From positions 1,054,001 to 1,118,000 of the forward strand of contig JAMWFC010000082.1 in assembly GCA_027475525.1 (NCBI GenBank): DNA of 64,000 bases. The letters are read 5' to 3'. Made by a program: the position numbers and the translations under genes. Position 1 is the stretch's first letter, and the number at the start of each line of letters is the position of its first letter. Shown in pieces: positions 9,694 to 20,640 of this stretch. Source of the stretch: Macrolepiota albuminosa (lineage: Eukaryota > Basidiomycota > Agaricomycetes > Agaricales > Agaricaceae). The notes below the pieces were generated by a model, which saw only the letters and a list, made by a program, of their open reading frames with translations, was not told where the DNA came from and made no database searches.

Positions 9694-10623
9694 CATCATG
9701 GATTGCCAAGCTCGATCGTAAGCAATCGAGATGCTAAGTTCACTTCCAAATGGTGGAAGGAGCTGCACAAACTGCTAGGAGCAAAGTTGCTCATGTCAAC
9801 GTCATTTCATCTGCAAACGGATGGTCAAACTGAACACGTGAATAGAAATATTGTGCAAATACTGCGAGCATTCATACGTCCTGATCAGAAGGACTGGGTA
9901 GATAGATGTCCATTTGTGGAATTTGCGATAAACGCAAGCATATCAGAAACCACAGGGTATTCACCCTTTCAACTCAACAATGGCTACATGCCATCCATGA
10001 TTCGTGAACTTTGTACAGACAAAGTTATTCATGTGGGAGTAAAGCAGTTTGCACGCAACACGCTAGGGAACTTGGCAGATGCCCATGATGCAATTATAGA
10101 ATCACGTGTATGGCAGACCAAACATGCGAATAATTGCAGACGTGATGAGCCGGACATCGAGAAAGGGAACCTAGTGTACCTTTTGATAAAGAACTTGAAC
10201 TTGCCAAAGGGCAGGGCAAGTAAGTTGTGTCCAAAGTGGATTGGACCATATAAGGTCCTTGAGGCGGAGCCGAGCACGTCTAACTATGTGCTGGAACTAC
10301 CCCATGCACTGCAAGCATGCAGGATAGTTCCTAAAATTCATGTGTCATTATTGCAACCATATATGGCCAGTAGTGATGCACTCTTCTCTAATCACGCAAC
10401 TCTGGAGCTGTATGACTTTGGAACTGGCAATGACCAGGAGTGGTTTATAGATGACCTCATAGGTCATCGGTGGACGAAGGGAAACCTCAAATTCAAGGTA
10501 AGGTGGAGCTTAGGTGATACTACCTGGGAACCGCTAGTGAACTGCAAAGACCTTGCAGCAATGGACAGGAATCTAGAGTTGCAGGGCGTGAAACACCCTC
10601 AACAGCTAGCAAAACGTGCATAA
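9694..10623 (+). pseudogene. Ty3/gypsy integrase C-terminal half with chromodomain
   Basis: The frame is open for about 309 codons. The second catalytic Asp is in SNRDAKF and the Glu is in QTDGQTEHVNR. A GPY/F-like region (GPYKVLE) and LLQPYM follow. The C-terminus is a chromodomain: EWFIDDLIGHRW, FKVRWSLGDTTWEPL, DLAAMDRNLELQGV. Chromodomains of chromoviruses target integration to histone marks. The first catalytic Asp (IGMDFIGPF) lies about 20 kb away on the minus strand at about 30,200, separated by the inversion. No functional protein can be made from this arrangement. Confidence 0.85.
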
Positions 10624-11473
10624 CGCGCATGTGGTGGTGGAATGTGGACAAAGTCCACTTTGATAGTCGGTGACTAACCAGGTGGCTACTAATTGTGGCT
10701 GCTGATTGTGGCTGTTTACGCGACTATGATTGCCAGTGAGAGGCCAGGTGGCATGTATTTGTGGTTATTTACACCACTAGCGGAGTTGGGAGATTGTTTT
10801 TTTTCTCTCTTTCCTCAGTCCCAATACATGTAGCTTACGCATTGCAGTATAATGGCCTATTGGAGGCTGCAAAAGAATGTTCAGAGCTGGCAAGGCTCTA
10901 GTGGAGGGGGGGAGACCCTCAAATATTGCATGAAATTATCAATATCAGAAGCAGCTGCCATATCTGGCAGCAGGCCAGCTTCAGTCAGCAGGCATGGCCT
11001 ACCCAGGCCGCGAGGAGCTGCTTCCATACCAGACACCCCTCCACTCGCAAGAGATGGAGGTTGATAATGAAGGCGCTATGGGCACCCGGAGGACAGCACG
11101 CACTGTAAGCGCTATTACCAGGAACCGTTGTCATGATCATCTGCGTCAAATCTGATGTATGCGGGTGTGGTGACGGGGCCACTGTCAGTGCCATGGGCGC
11201 ATCAGCCCATGGCAGAGCTGTATGTGGAGCCTGCGCCACAAGCGCAGAAGTTAGCAGTGCCAGACGTACTATTGGGCAGATTGGAAGCAGCGGGACAGCC
11301 AGTCCCTGCAACTGCGTCCTTCCTGCAAGACAGTTTGGCCATGATGGTGATGGAGGGATTGCTTGACCAGATTGAGCTGATAAAGAGGCAGCGCGTTGCA
11401 GTGCTGGAACAGATCAAACACACATCTAAGTGCAAAGTGTCCACATTTGAGGAACCGACCACCGAGGTCAAAA

Positions 11474-11627
11474 GGGCTAAACATCAGCCCAGTCGACTGG
11501 TCAAACCTCCACGGGCAAGGATGCCATTGGCTGTACAATTTGCGCGCCTGGGGCTAAACATCAGCCCAGTCGACTGGTCAAACCTCCACGGGCAAGGATG
11601 CCATTGGCTGTACAATTTGCGCGCCTG
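11474..11627. repeat. 77-bp tandem duplication 1
   Basis: Copies 11474-11550 and 11551-11627 appear identical. This is probably an unmerged assembly overlap. It shifts the accessory gypsy reading frame. Confidence 0.9.
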
Positions 11628-11799
11628 AGCAGCCTGCTCAGCCCATTGCTTTGTCATCACAATTACCCAGTCTGGGCCCTCAGGCCTCCTCAGAGTTGCT
11701 GGCTGCCATCAGTGAACCCTTGGCAGGTCTGTCTCTAGGTCAGCAGGAATCTGCATCGTCTCGGGCTCCACCTATGGGGCCCAAAACCGTTGCTGTGGT

Positions 11800-11953
11800 G
11801 CCAAGAGCACCCGTTACCGTTGTCCCTCGCGCTGAGCCTGGAGGGAGAATTCTGGCACAAAATGTGCCTGCCCCTCGCCAAGAGCACCCGTTACCGTTGT
11901 CCCTCGCGCTGAGCCTGGAGGGAGAATTCTGGCACAAAATGTGCCTGCCCCTC
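11800..11953. repeat. 77-bp tandem duplication 2
   Basis: Copies 11800-11876 and 11877-11953 appear identical. Removing one joins NVPAP to LVAQPPFKPS in frame and leaves one open stretch from 11,651 to 12,351, which argues that the second copy is not real. Confidence 0.9.
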
Positions 11954-13944
11954 TGGTGGCTCAGCCACCATTCAAACCTTCTGCCCCGGCCAAGTCGGAG
12001 TCTGCATGCCAACATCAAGGCCGTAAGCCTCCTCTTGATGCCTCCAAGCTGGAGGTGATAGAGTTCCCGGCTGGCATTCCTGCACAGGCCAGGAAGGTCT
12101 TGATGTTGTTTTTATTGCCTGTTACCATGCCCGCTCTGCAGGCACACTTTCCCATGGTTGTCCTGACCACTGACCCTCGCTCCCCGGAGCAATATGATGG
12201 TCTGATGGCGACCTCGAGGAATCGTCCCATGCCTGGAAAAGGCAAAGCACCCATGGCCTCCTTATCTGACAAGAGCAACTATGAAGAGTCGAGCTCGGAG
12301 CATGAGGAGAAGGCAGAAGAAGGGGAATCGGCAGCAGACCAATTCCAGTGAGTATCGCGCAATAAGCGCATTGCAAAGAAGAAGGCAATTTGCACCAAGG
12401 AGCTGCAGGCCCTCAAACAGAGGGCAGAGGATGAGTTCTCAGGGAGAATCCCTGATGGATTGGGGGTGAAGGTGTGGGGACCGCTCAATATCGAGCGAAC
12501 AAACTCATGCTTCAGAGGAGCACTCAGCCACTGCACTTATTATTCGTATCAGTCAAATACCATGCTGTTGGGAGCTGAGGCCAATTGGGCAGCGGCATAT
12601 GAGTTCTCTTCTGGGCACCGTGCTGGCATTCCTGCCAGCGTCATTTACAAGTATTCTCCTTGTGGCCTCCTCCGCACTCTATTAGAGCTGGATCGGCTCT
12701 ACAAATACTATTCAAACAAGCATGCTCCTTGTTATAAATGAATTACCACCTACCTCCTCATTATGGAGCTTCAGATGTTTGCTCAGCAAACCGATGAGTC
12801 ATTACATGACCAAACAATGATGCTCCTGATGAAAGACCCGCGATATCAGAACCTCATCAGCCCAATCCAGGGGGCTGATGACCTTGTGCTTGTCAAGCGC
12901 CGACACATTCCGGGGTGCTTTCTGCGCATGAAAGAAGATGGCTTGACCATGCTGCACGTAATGTGCGCTCAAGACCCTGCCACACCGTTTGACCTGAATC
13001 AGCTTGTGCAGTATGCACTGATCTTTGGTCGTCCAGGTTTGGAAAACATGTATCAAGGCATTGCAGTTGATCATGCCTACCGCATGCACTGACAAACCCT
13101 CTTCAGGTTTGCCTTATGCCGAGCTCTTTGCACTAACAGCGCAGCCAAGCCCGTGATTGTGTGGCGCATGACCCTTGTCATGGCCTGCCCGGGTTTGTAC
13201 TACAAGGCTATCGCCTCTTATAATGCCATGTTCCCAGACCAGCCGTTTGAGCCCCAGAGAGGGCCCCAGCTGGAACTTCACCCCGTGCACATACTGGATG
13301 ACTTTGCATGGAACGTTTTGGACAACAACATGTTATGCATCTTATTGCACAACCGGATACCTGCCGACTGGGTGGACCACGTGTATACATACGGAGTGGT
13401 CTTCCTGGAACAGCAGTTCCACACCCCCACAATGTCTATGGACATCTTCTGCAACATCGATAACGAGCACAGAGAGCGCTTGAATGAATACAGTACCCCT
13501 CCCGCAATCCCACAATGGGATGGATGGCGGGAGATGACCAAAGACAATCATTATTGTCTTATGTTTAAGCACGATGAGGAAAGTTGTCTTTCTGAGAACC
13601 CCGAGGCCAATGGCCTCTACTATCTCATTGGCATGGACCCAAACCAGGTCAGCCTCCTAAAACGCATGGCAGTGCATGACATGCCTGCAGCTGACATGGA
13701 CCCAAGCTGGGTCAATCTCATACCATGCACGGCGGCACATGGTACACTACCCACCAATGTTTCAGCAATTAACGTCGCACTAACTGATTCTATAGTGGTA
13801 GACACACCTGTAGTCGAGGGGCCTATCACTCCACCAAGGACGGAATTGGCGCCTCCCCCTCCCATGATTAATGTCGCACTGGAGGAGGAGTCAATGGTGA
13901 CTGAGACGGGCGCAGGTGTGGGAGCATCGTCAGACAGGTCCTAG

Positions 13945-14300
13945 ACCCATATTTTGTTGTGTAGGTACTTCTGAGTAATTCACTCAAAACATTCCAGCTG
14001 ATATGCACTCCAGAGTTGCGTGTAGATACAGTGGACCCAGAGGAGGGGTCATCCAATTTTATTTTTTTTTTGATTTTTTTATATATTCATATTTCATCTA
14101 CTGCTGACGCAACATGCACACCTGTCTGATAAGGACTGATTTCTATTGTGTCTAGATGACACATCTATGCTGTGAATAAATGCTAATGTCTTGCAGCAAT
14201 GCAATACACGTGTTGTTCATCTGTTGTTTGTACTATTGTGCATCCTACATCTCGCTCCAAATCCCTTCCTAAGACCGAGTATTCGGTCTCATTGGGGGTA
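13945..14300 (+). other. gypsy 3' untranslated region with hairpin and purine tract
   Basis: No gene. A T-rich run lies at about 14,058-14,082. A perfect 6-bp-stem hairpin, GACCGA-GTAT-TCGGTC, lies at 14273-14288. Ten bases before the LTR there is an ATTGGGGGTA tract that could serve as the plus-strand primer. All belong to the gypsy element by position. Confidence 0.45.
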
Positions 14301-14474
14301 TGTAACGGAGTCACACATGTTACTAGCGTCAACAATGCTATAATCATTTAGTAGAGTATTACGTAAGATAACATCTTGTTTTCACTCTAAGTACTAGTCA
14401 AATCTGATACTGCGGTCTGATTTAGCACTGTGTGATACACACAAGATAGTTCTTACTCGTAACCCCAGGTTACA
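14301..14474 (+). mobile_element. gypsy 3' LTR (174 bp)
   Basis: It begins TGTAACGGAG and ends CAGGTTACA, that is TG...CA with short inverted ends. The same 174-bp sequence occurs inverted at 61894-62067. The differences seen are mostly CpG/TpG-type changes. The LTR is followed at once by CTAAC (14475-14479), the 5-bp target duplication also found beside the other LTR. Confidence 0.85.
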
Positions 14475-15350
14475 CTAACAGTGTGATCATCTACGGACCT
14501 TCAGGAGAATGGGTCAGAGGATACAAGAAGACAAACCTATTCAAAACCAACAAAACATGGGCCAATCCAGGTGCAAGTCTTTTTAACGATCACTTTTCAT
14601 ATGCTTAACGTCTTTCCTAGGCACCGGCTTCATCTTGTTCTCCCTCCCACTCTCATCCGCAATGTACACAGATAGTGAACAAACACCATCCCCAAACTCA
14701 CTCAAAATGACAATCGGGATCTGTATAGATCTCAACCCATTTTCTTTACATGAGCAGACAGATACAGCATGGCCATGTGAGCTCACAGATTACTGTGTCC
14801 AGAGTAAAACAAATCTGCTTGTCCTTCTCAATGCATGGCTAGATCTCCACTTCAATGATGGTCAAGATGAGACTACTGGGAATGGTATATTGGATAGTGC
14901 TAATGATAGCTCAGCAGAGGACAATGATGAAGGAGTCAATGCTGATGCTAATGAGCTGAGTTGATATACTCTACAATACTAGGTGGCGTGACTCCACCCT
15001 CTGTGTAAACGTAATTGGCGGCATCAAAGAAGTAATGAGATGCTCGTCTCTGACAATTCAACAGACGAGCATGATGAGGCCAAGAAAGAGGGAGAGGTTG
15101 TTGAGGAAGTAGTTGATGAACAAGGAGAGGGGAAACCACCACACAATACCATTGTTGTAGTCTGCAATCACACAGGAATGGAAAATGGTGTGTATAATTG
15201 TGCACCTCTCCTATAGAAGAATTCAAAGTCTGGTCATTTATAGGCATGACGTTTGCAGGATCCTCTGCAATATTCAGCATGCGTGCTGGTTGTGTATGTG
15301 CAAGGATTCTTGATGTAATGGGTAAGAACAAAGAAGGCATAAGAGTATGG
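14475..15350 (+). pseudogene. NTA1-like amidase, copy 2, 3' half
   Basis: It starts at the target duplication CTAAC and reads IIYGPSGEWVRGYKKTNLF, then after an intron-like gap GTGFILFSLPLSSAMYTD and the catalytic-Cys region GICIDLNPFSL, in which the Cys is kept. A later exon gives NTIVVVCNHTGMENG, then after an intron about TFAGSSAIFSMRAG and ARILDVMGKNKEGIRVW. This tail is what copy 1 lacks. The 5' half is at 62,068-62,832 on the other strand. The gypsy insertion and the inversion broke the gene, and in-frame stops are present. Confidence 0.75.
15040..15074. repeat. hairpin with an 11-bp stem
   Basis: ATGCTCGTCT and AGACGAGCAT flank a 13-base loop within the decayed amidase tail. No role is evident. 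Confidence 0.5.
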
Positions 15351-18300
15351 AATTTTTTTTTGTAAGCAAAATCACAACAAGTAGATGAGAGGTTGTGGAA
15401 GTGCCAATGAAGATACATCAACGTATTGGGACTGGAAAGAGGAATGTACCATATTTCTAACAAGGAGTTTACAACTAAGAAGAACCGATGTCATTTTTAT
15501 GAAATGAGTGTGGTAGTAGGAGGATCATATCAAAGATAAGGTCTGCTGCAGTCACTGCTATCTGGACTTGAAATAGTTATGACATAGTCATTGTAGAAGG
15601 CCAGTGATAGCTTATGCATTGTCATTGTCATTTGTGCATGGATAACCATCCAGCAGTAGTTGTTGTACGTCTGCATTAATGACTGTAACTGTTCCATTTA
15701 CATGTTGGGTATATCCGATCTGTGTACTGCTCATTGACAACTGGCTGAATTTGAGTTCTTTAGCAGCTATACATTTACATGTTGGGTATATCCGATCTGT
15801 GTACTGCTCATTGACAACTGGCTGAATTTGAGTTCTTTAGCAGCTATACTGATCAAGAAAAAGCAACATTTACCATATATAATACAATATCAGACATAGA
15901 TTTGCCCCCGTTTAAGATAAGAGGATTATAAGGTAAGTATTCAATAATGCTACACATATTAAAAATGGCTGATAGGTATATAGTGAATTCAACTGGAAGT
16001 GTAAATACCTCAAATAGTCAATAAAACTGGATGGACTTGGCATACAGCAGTTTGATGATGCTGTGGCTGCAGCAAAAACAGTATACAAAGCATTTGACCA
16101 GGAGTTCAAAGAGGACAAACTGGAAGAATAGTCAGAAGAAATGTCAGATGAAGGAAACAAGATATTGTATGCAAACAATAGGATGTTTATACTAGCAAAA
16201 GACTTGGACAAACAAGAAGTTCACATTCCATTCAAAAAGGATACTGACCCCAATAGATTGCTTGAAAAAATTGCACAAGAGGGGTTCAAGAGGACATCAA
16301 ACAATGTCGTCGAGTACATATAAGCAAGGATAACACTCAATGGAGACAAAACATAAGAATATATGGACAACAACCATAAAACATAGATGCTCACACAAAT
16401 CAAAGGTTCAAGAGGATCAAACTGCAGACCTTCTGACTCAGTGATATAGTTGTGGCCCAGGTTTCCTTTGCAGTCATTCTATTAAGAAGAGGGAAGTACA
16501 AGATGTTAACAGTTTTGAGATCAATAATGCTGCTAGACAAACATTTGCACTAGTGAGCGGCCATATAAACAATAAATATATTATTCTCACACTGACAATT
16601 ACCAAGAAGAGGAAGGGGCAACCACTCAAATGCAAAGACTATGAGCCAGTGAAAAGGAAGCTCCTAACATATAAAAACAATAGAGAAAACCAACAGAGGG
16701 CTGGCAAGGTGGTCAGTATCGGCATTTTCAAGAAACAAATGTTGAATTACATGAACATTGATGACTGATATCTTACAATAGCTTTGATACTACCCTTTGA
16801 GCTATTTCTATCTAACATGGTCTGCTATATTTTCATCTAATTGTCCTATTTATCACATCTGGTTAATTGGCCTTCTCTGAATTGTTCCACAAACTTTCAT
16901 TGCCATTCCCTTTCTGCCTTCTTATATTAACCTAAGTACTGAGCATCTGCATATACTACAACCATATCATTTTGTTTTGCCTCATTGTTGTATGTGTATA
17001 TATGTGTTTTTTTACCATGAATATAGTAATAAGTGTCATTGCATCAAAATAACACATTGATTATATAATTGATTATATAGACAAATAGTTTGGCAATACC
17101 TACTCAAGAGAATAATATATGTATTTTTTTTTGTTTTCCTTTAATGCCTGATCAATGAATTATCTAAGCACAATACTTTTATAAATTATGGTACAAAAAA
17201 AATTGAATCTGATATTAATGGATATATCATCTCAAATGATATATGAAGGTAAAAACAAGATTACACAACTTTTAGATTTAATTATATGCTTTTACACTCA
17301 AAAGAATGTAATAATATAGAATTCAGTCTATACATGTAATAATCAATATGATGTCATGGATCTTGTGGCTGTGCAGTAGTTATATACTCAAACAATGCAC
17401 AGCTATAATAACACTATTAAAACAAATAATTCAATATAGCCATATGTCTGAAATGCTATCTACTTACACTACATAGTAGCTAAGGAAATATCAGTTAGTA
17501 GACACCTTAGTAGACTCACAGCTGAACAGTATACGTGTAACTAAAATAGTCCAAATGAAGTAGCATAAAAAATTCAATGAAGAAAGTTTGCCCCTACTGT
17601 GAGTGAAATCCACTGTTTACATACATAAAAAATTTAAAGAATAAGACTATTATGATAGAAAAGGCTTCTTTGGATATGACCAAGCCAGCAATTGAGCATT
17701 GGACCTGACTCCTGGTGGCTGTATATCATTCAAATATACAATTAATATACAGCCACCATATGCATAAAATCACATGCTATTACTATATTCTAAATAAATA
17801 ATTAAATAAATAATATAATAATATATGTTCATGATTCTAGTGGCTGTACAACAGTCACATATTTGAGCAGTACACAACCACAACAACATAATTAAACGAC
17901 TAATATATTGTATATTTATGTATTTATTTGTTGATGAGTGAATACTTCCAAGAAGCTGATGCCCTAGGCATTTCTTCACCCATATGGCTGCATATCTGGG
18001 GTAAAAACAATGGACTAGTTTTGGACAGCAGTAATATACTCACAAAGAATGCAACAACACACATGTATAAGGATACATATAGGTCCTAAGGTGCTCTTTC
18101 AAGTTTATGCTACAACTCATTAAATTGACTATTGGAGGTATTATATATCACCTGTGCTGACTCCAGGGTACCTATATACAAAATATGGTTTAAGGTGGCT
18201 GTGTCTTGTCAGTGAGGACAGTGAATCCAAATGTCACACTTGCTGATAATTGGCATAATGAAGTATGGAATCTTTATTGACGGTCAGAATAGTATTCTGT

Positions 18301-19140
18301 AGAATCTCAAATATCTCAATCATTCATGGTCCAATCAGAGGGTAAAATAGTGCCTTACTAACCAGTGACAATCTCCATTACATCAAAATAAGGGGCTGAA
18401 CATCAGGGAATGCATAGTAATATTGGCGTGTAGATGCATGTCAAGCAGCTGAGTCTATTCAGCAATGATATTCTATGTTGATCCATTGAATGCCAATCAT
18501 TGTAGGATTGACCCTGTATGTGATTGGTAATCTGTTGTACTATTTGAGGTATGGGCTTTGGAATGACATACTGCATAGGTCTTATACAGCCAGCAAGGGG
18601 TCTATGTGAGTAATGACCTTTCCATCCATCCTTGACATTTATTTTTATTACTTTCATTTTATAGTAACAGTGCATGTGCCATTCCCAAATAGTGAAATAA
18701 TAAATAATGAGGATACACTTAAAAATAGTAGTTAAAAATATATGAACTTTATAAAGGACTCAAAACCTATCTATCTGAACATAATACTTTTATTGTCATT
18801 TATGTACAGATTTCAGAGTTTATTTTTATTTACTCATCTAAGCAATGTGGCAGTAGCTATGTATTTATAGCAATAATAGAAGTAGAAGCTTGATGCTATC
18901 ATGATGAGAGGGTAGATAAGAAAAACATTTTGACTTTCTTTCTTTGACTATATTGCACTACTCTACCCCTAATCGTTCACCTATGCCACCTCTGACTGGT
19001 GATAACTCTACTGCTTCATGGCTATGCTATGAGGAGCACTGAAAAATATATGAGTGCTATCAGGACAAGCAGCAAATAGCAGACCTTTTCCAGCAGTGTA
19101 AGTAGTTTCCTGGCATGTCTGCGTACTTACCCAGCACGTC
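15350..19140. other. AT-rich decayed DNA without a recognisable gene
   Basis: Only short frames are present. Two protein-like pieces on the plus strand, 16,141-16,323 (LAKDLDKQEVHIPFKK) and 16,553-16,768 (Lys-rich), may be remnants of one gene of unknown family. The rest (16.8-19.1 kb) is strongly AT-rich with stops in all frames. Confidence 0.5.
15695..15848. repeat. 77-bp tandem duplication 3
   Basis: Copies 15695-15771 and 15772-15848 appear identical. Probably an unmerged assembly overlap. Confidence 0.85.
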
Positions 19141-19149
19141 TACCTAGAG

Positions 19150-20640
19150 ATGGCAGCCCAAAATATGAGTTCAAGTTCTTCAACACTAACATCCAATCCA
19201 TTGGCACTAGATAGGAGCATGCAAATGGCTAGTCTGAGCAGCTCAGTCCAATCAGCACCTGCTGCGAGCTCATCAATGCATACTGAACAGCCTGTTCTCA
19301 GTTCTGGTCAGATATGGCTAGTTCTGGCAGTGTAGCAGATTTTTTAAGCCAATGTGACAGCAGAGCAATTTGCCATGGCTCAAAACCAGCACCATGGCCC
19401 TTCCACTCTCAAGTGGTGTCAGAACAAGAGTCCTGTGAGTGTTCTTCTGGCCTGGTTGCACATCCTAACCATCACCAGTGCTTGTTATGCTCATGACAAG
19501 GTGAGCCATGTGAGTTCAAGGCACCGATGGCAAAGTCTTGCAGAGATAACTCGGTTTGCATTTCCTGTCAAGCTCGGCATGAGCAAAGAGCAGGGGTGGG
19601 ACACATGACCTGGATGCTGAGCCACTTGGCTAGTGCATCCAGATCAAGGGCTAAGGAGCTGAGCAAGGCACTGGCTGGGAGTTTATCAAGAAGAAGAAAG
19701 GCAAAGGCATTGACTATACAGCAGGATAAAGAGAAGTGCAGAGCTTTGTCTGCGTCAATGGAGGACGCGCCAATGACTCAGCATAATAAGGGAAAGTGTC
19801 AAGCATCATCAGAGCCATACTTTGGAGAGGCAATAAATTTGGAGTTAATATTATTTAATTGCATGTGCAGACACATGAATACAAAGTCATCAAGTGTGGG
19901 CAATGTGCTCAGGTCAAAGGGTGCAGAGTCAAGTGGAGCATGGTCTGAGGGTTTATCAAAGGCTGTGGGGTCAGTTGAGGTGCAGGCTAAGAGTTTGTCG
20001 CAAGGAGGAAGGGTAGATGCATTGTTTCTGCAGTATGACAAGGGGAAATGCCGAGCTTCGACTGAGTCAGTGGAGATAGTAGGGTACAAGTGTGCATGAA
20101 GATCTCTAAGCTTGGATATATTGGATATCTGTGAAATCTTTCCGGTACCTGCTTGATCATCTATTAACAAGGAGATGCACTAGCATTTGCAGATATATTG
20201 GATATCTGTGAAATCTTTCCGGTACCTGCTTGATCATCTATTAACAAGGAGATGCACTAGCATTTGCAGAGGCCCTAGCAGCTGAGCATCAGATAACTTT
20301 ATAGTTGCAGCACACATGAGAGGATCTTTTGCAGGAATAGTGTGCTTGGAAAGCCATGCAGGAAGAGCAGAATGCAGCAATTCATGACAAAAACAGAGCA
20401 TTTGAAGCCAGGGATGCTGCTTTAGTGGCATGCATGGTTATCAAAAATGAGTTGGCTGGTTTGCAGGCATAAGTGGAGCATATCAAGAATTGAGAGTCAG
20501 ACAATACAGCATCTGAGGTGTCAGAGATAGAGGAGGTATGGCAGGCAATATGGCAAGTGGAGGCAGCACAGCCACAGCTTGTATGGAGGAGGAATTAGCT
20601 GTTGAATGTGTTGGTGTTGACTTAGGAAGATGTTATGTGT
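19150..20640 (+). pseudogene. decayed gene with a Cys-rich cluster and a coiled-coil-like tail
   Basis: A Ser-rich start (MAAQNMSSSSSTLTSNPLAL) is followed, across stops, by a cluster of the form C-x2-C, C, C, C-x2-C around 19,470-19,590 (CLLCS, EPCEF, KSCRDN, CISCQARHEQ). Repeated short motifs then occur (DKEKCRALS, NKGKCQASSE, DKGKCRASTE). Charged Ala/Glu-rich sequence (AIHDKNRAFEARDAALVA) near 20,380 suggests a coiled coil. A zinc-binding function is possible but unproven, and the family is not recognised. Stops and a 77-bp duplication interrupt it. Confidence 0.35.
20115..20268. repeat. 77-bp tandem duplication 4
   Basis: Copies 20115-20191 and 20192-20268 appear identical. Probably an unmerged assembly overlap. 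Confidence 0.85.

Larger units (their letters stand above)
10994..13944 (+). pseudogene. accessory coding region 3' of the gypsy integrase, family unknown
   Basis: About 2.9 kb of coding-like sequence lies between the integrase stop and the 3' LTR. Readable blocks are 10,994-11,150, 11,155-11,550, 11,640-12,351 (after collapsing two 77-bp duplications), 12,460-12,741, 12,763-13,092 and 13,153-13,944. The middle is Pro/Ala-rich, then acidic (SSSEHEEKAEEGE). The C-terminal third is globular-looking (MSMDIFCNIDNEHRERL, YYLIGMDPNQVSLLKRM), with PTPP-like stretches at the end. No transmembrane segment or signal peptide typical of an envelope protein is visible. The position is that of env in other LTR elements. 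The remaining stops and shifts mean that it is decayed. I do not recognise the family. Confidence 0.5.
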
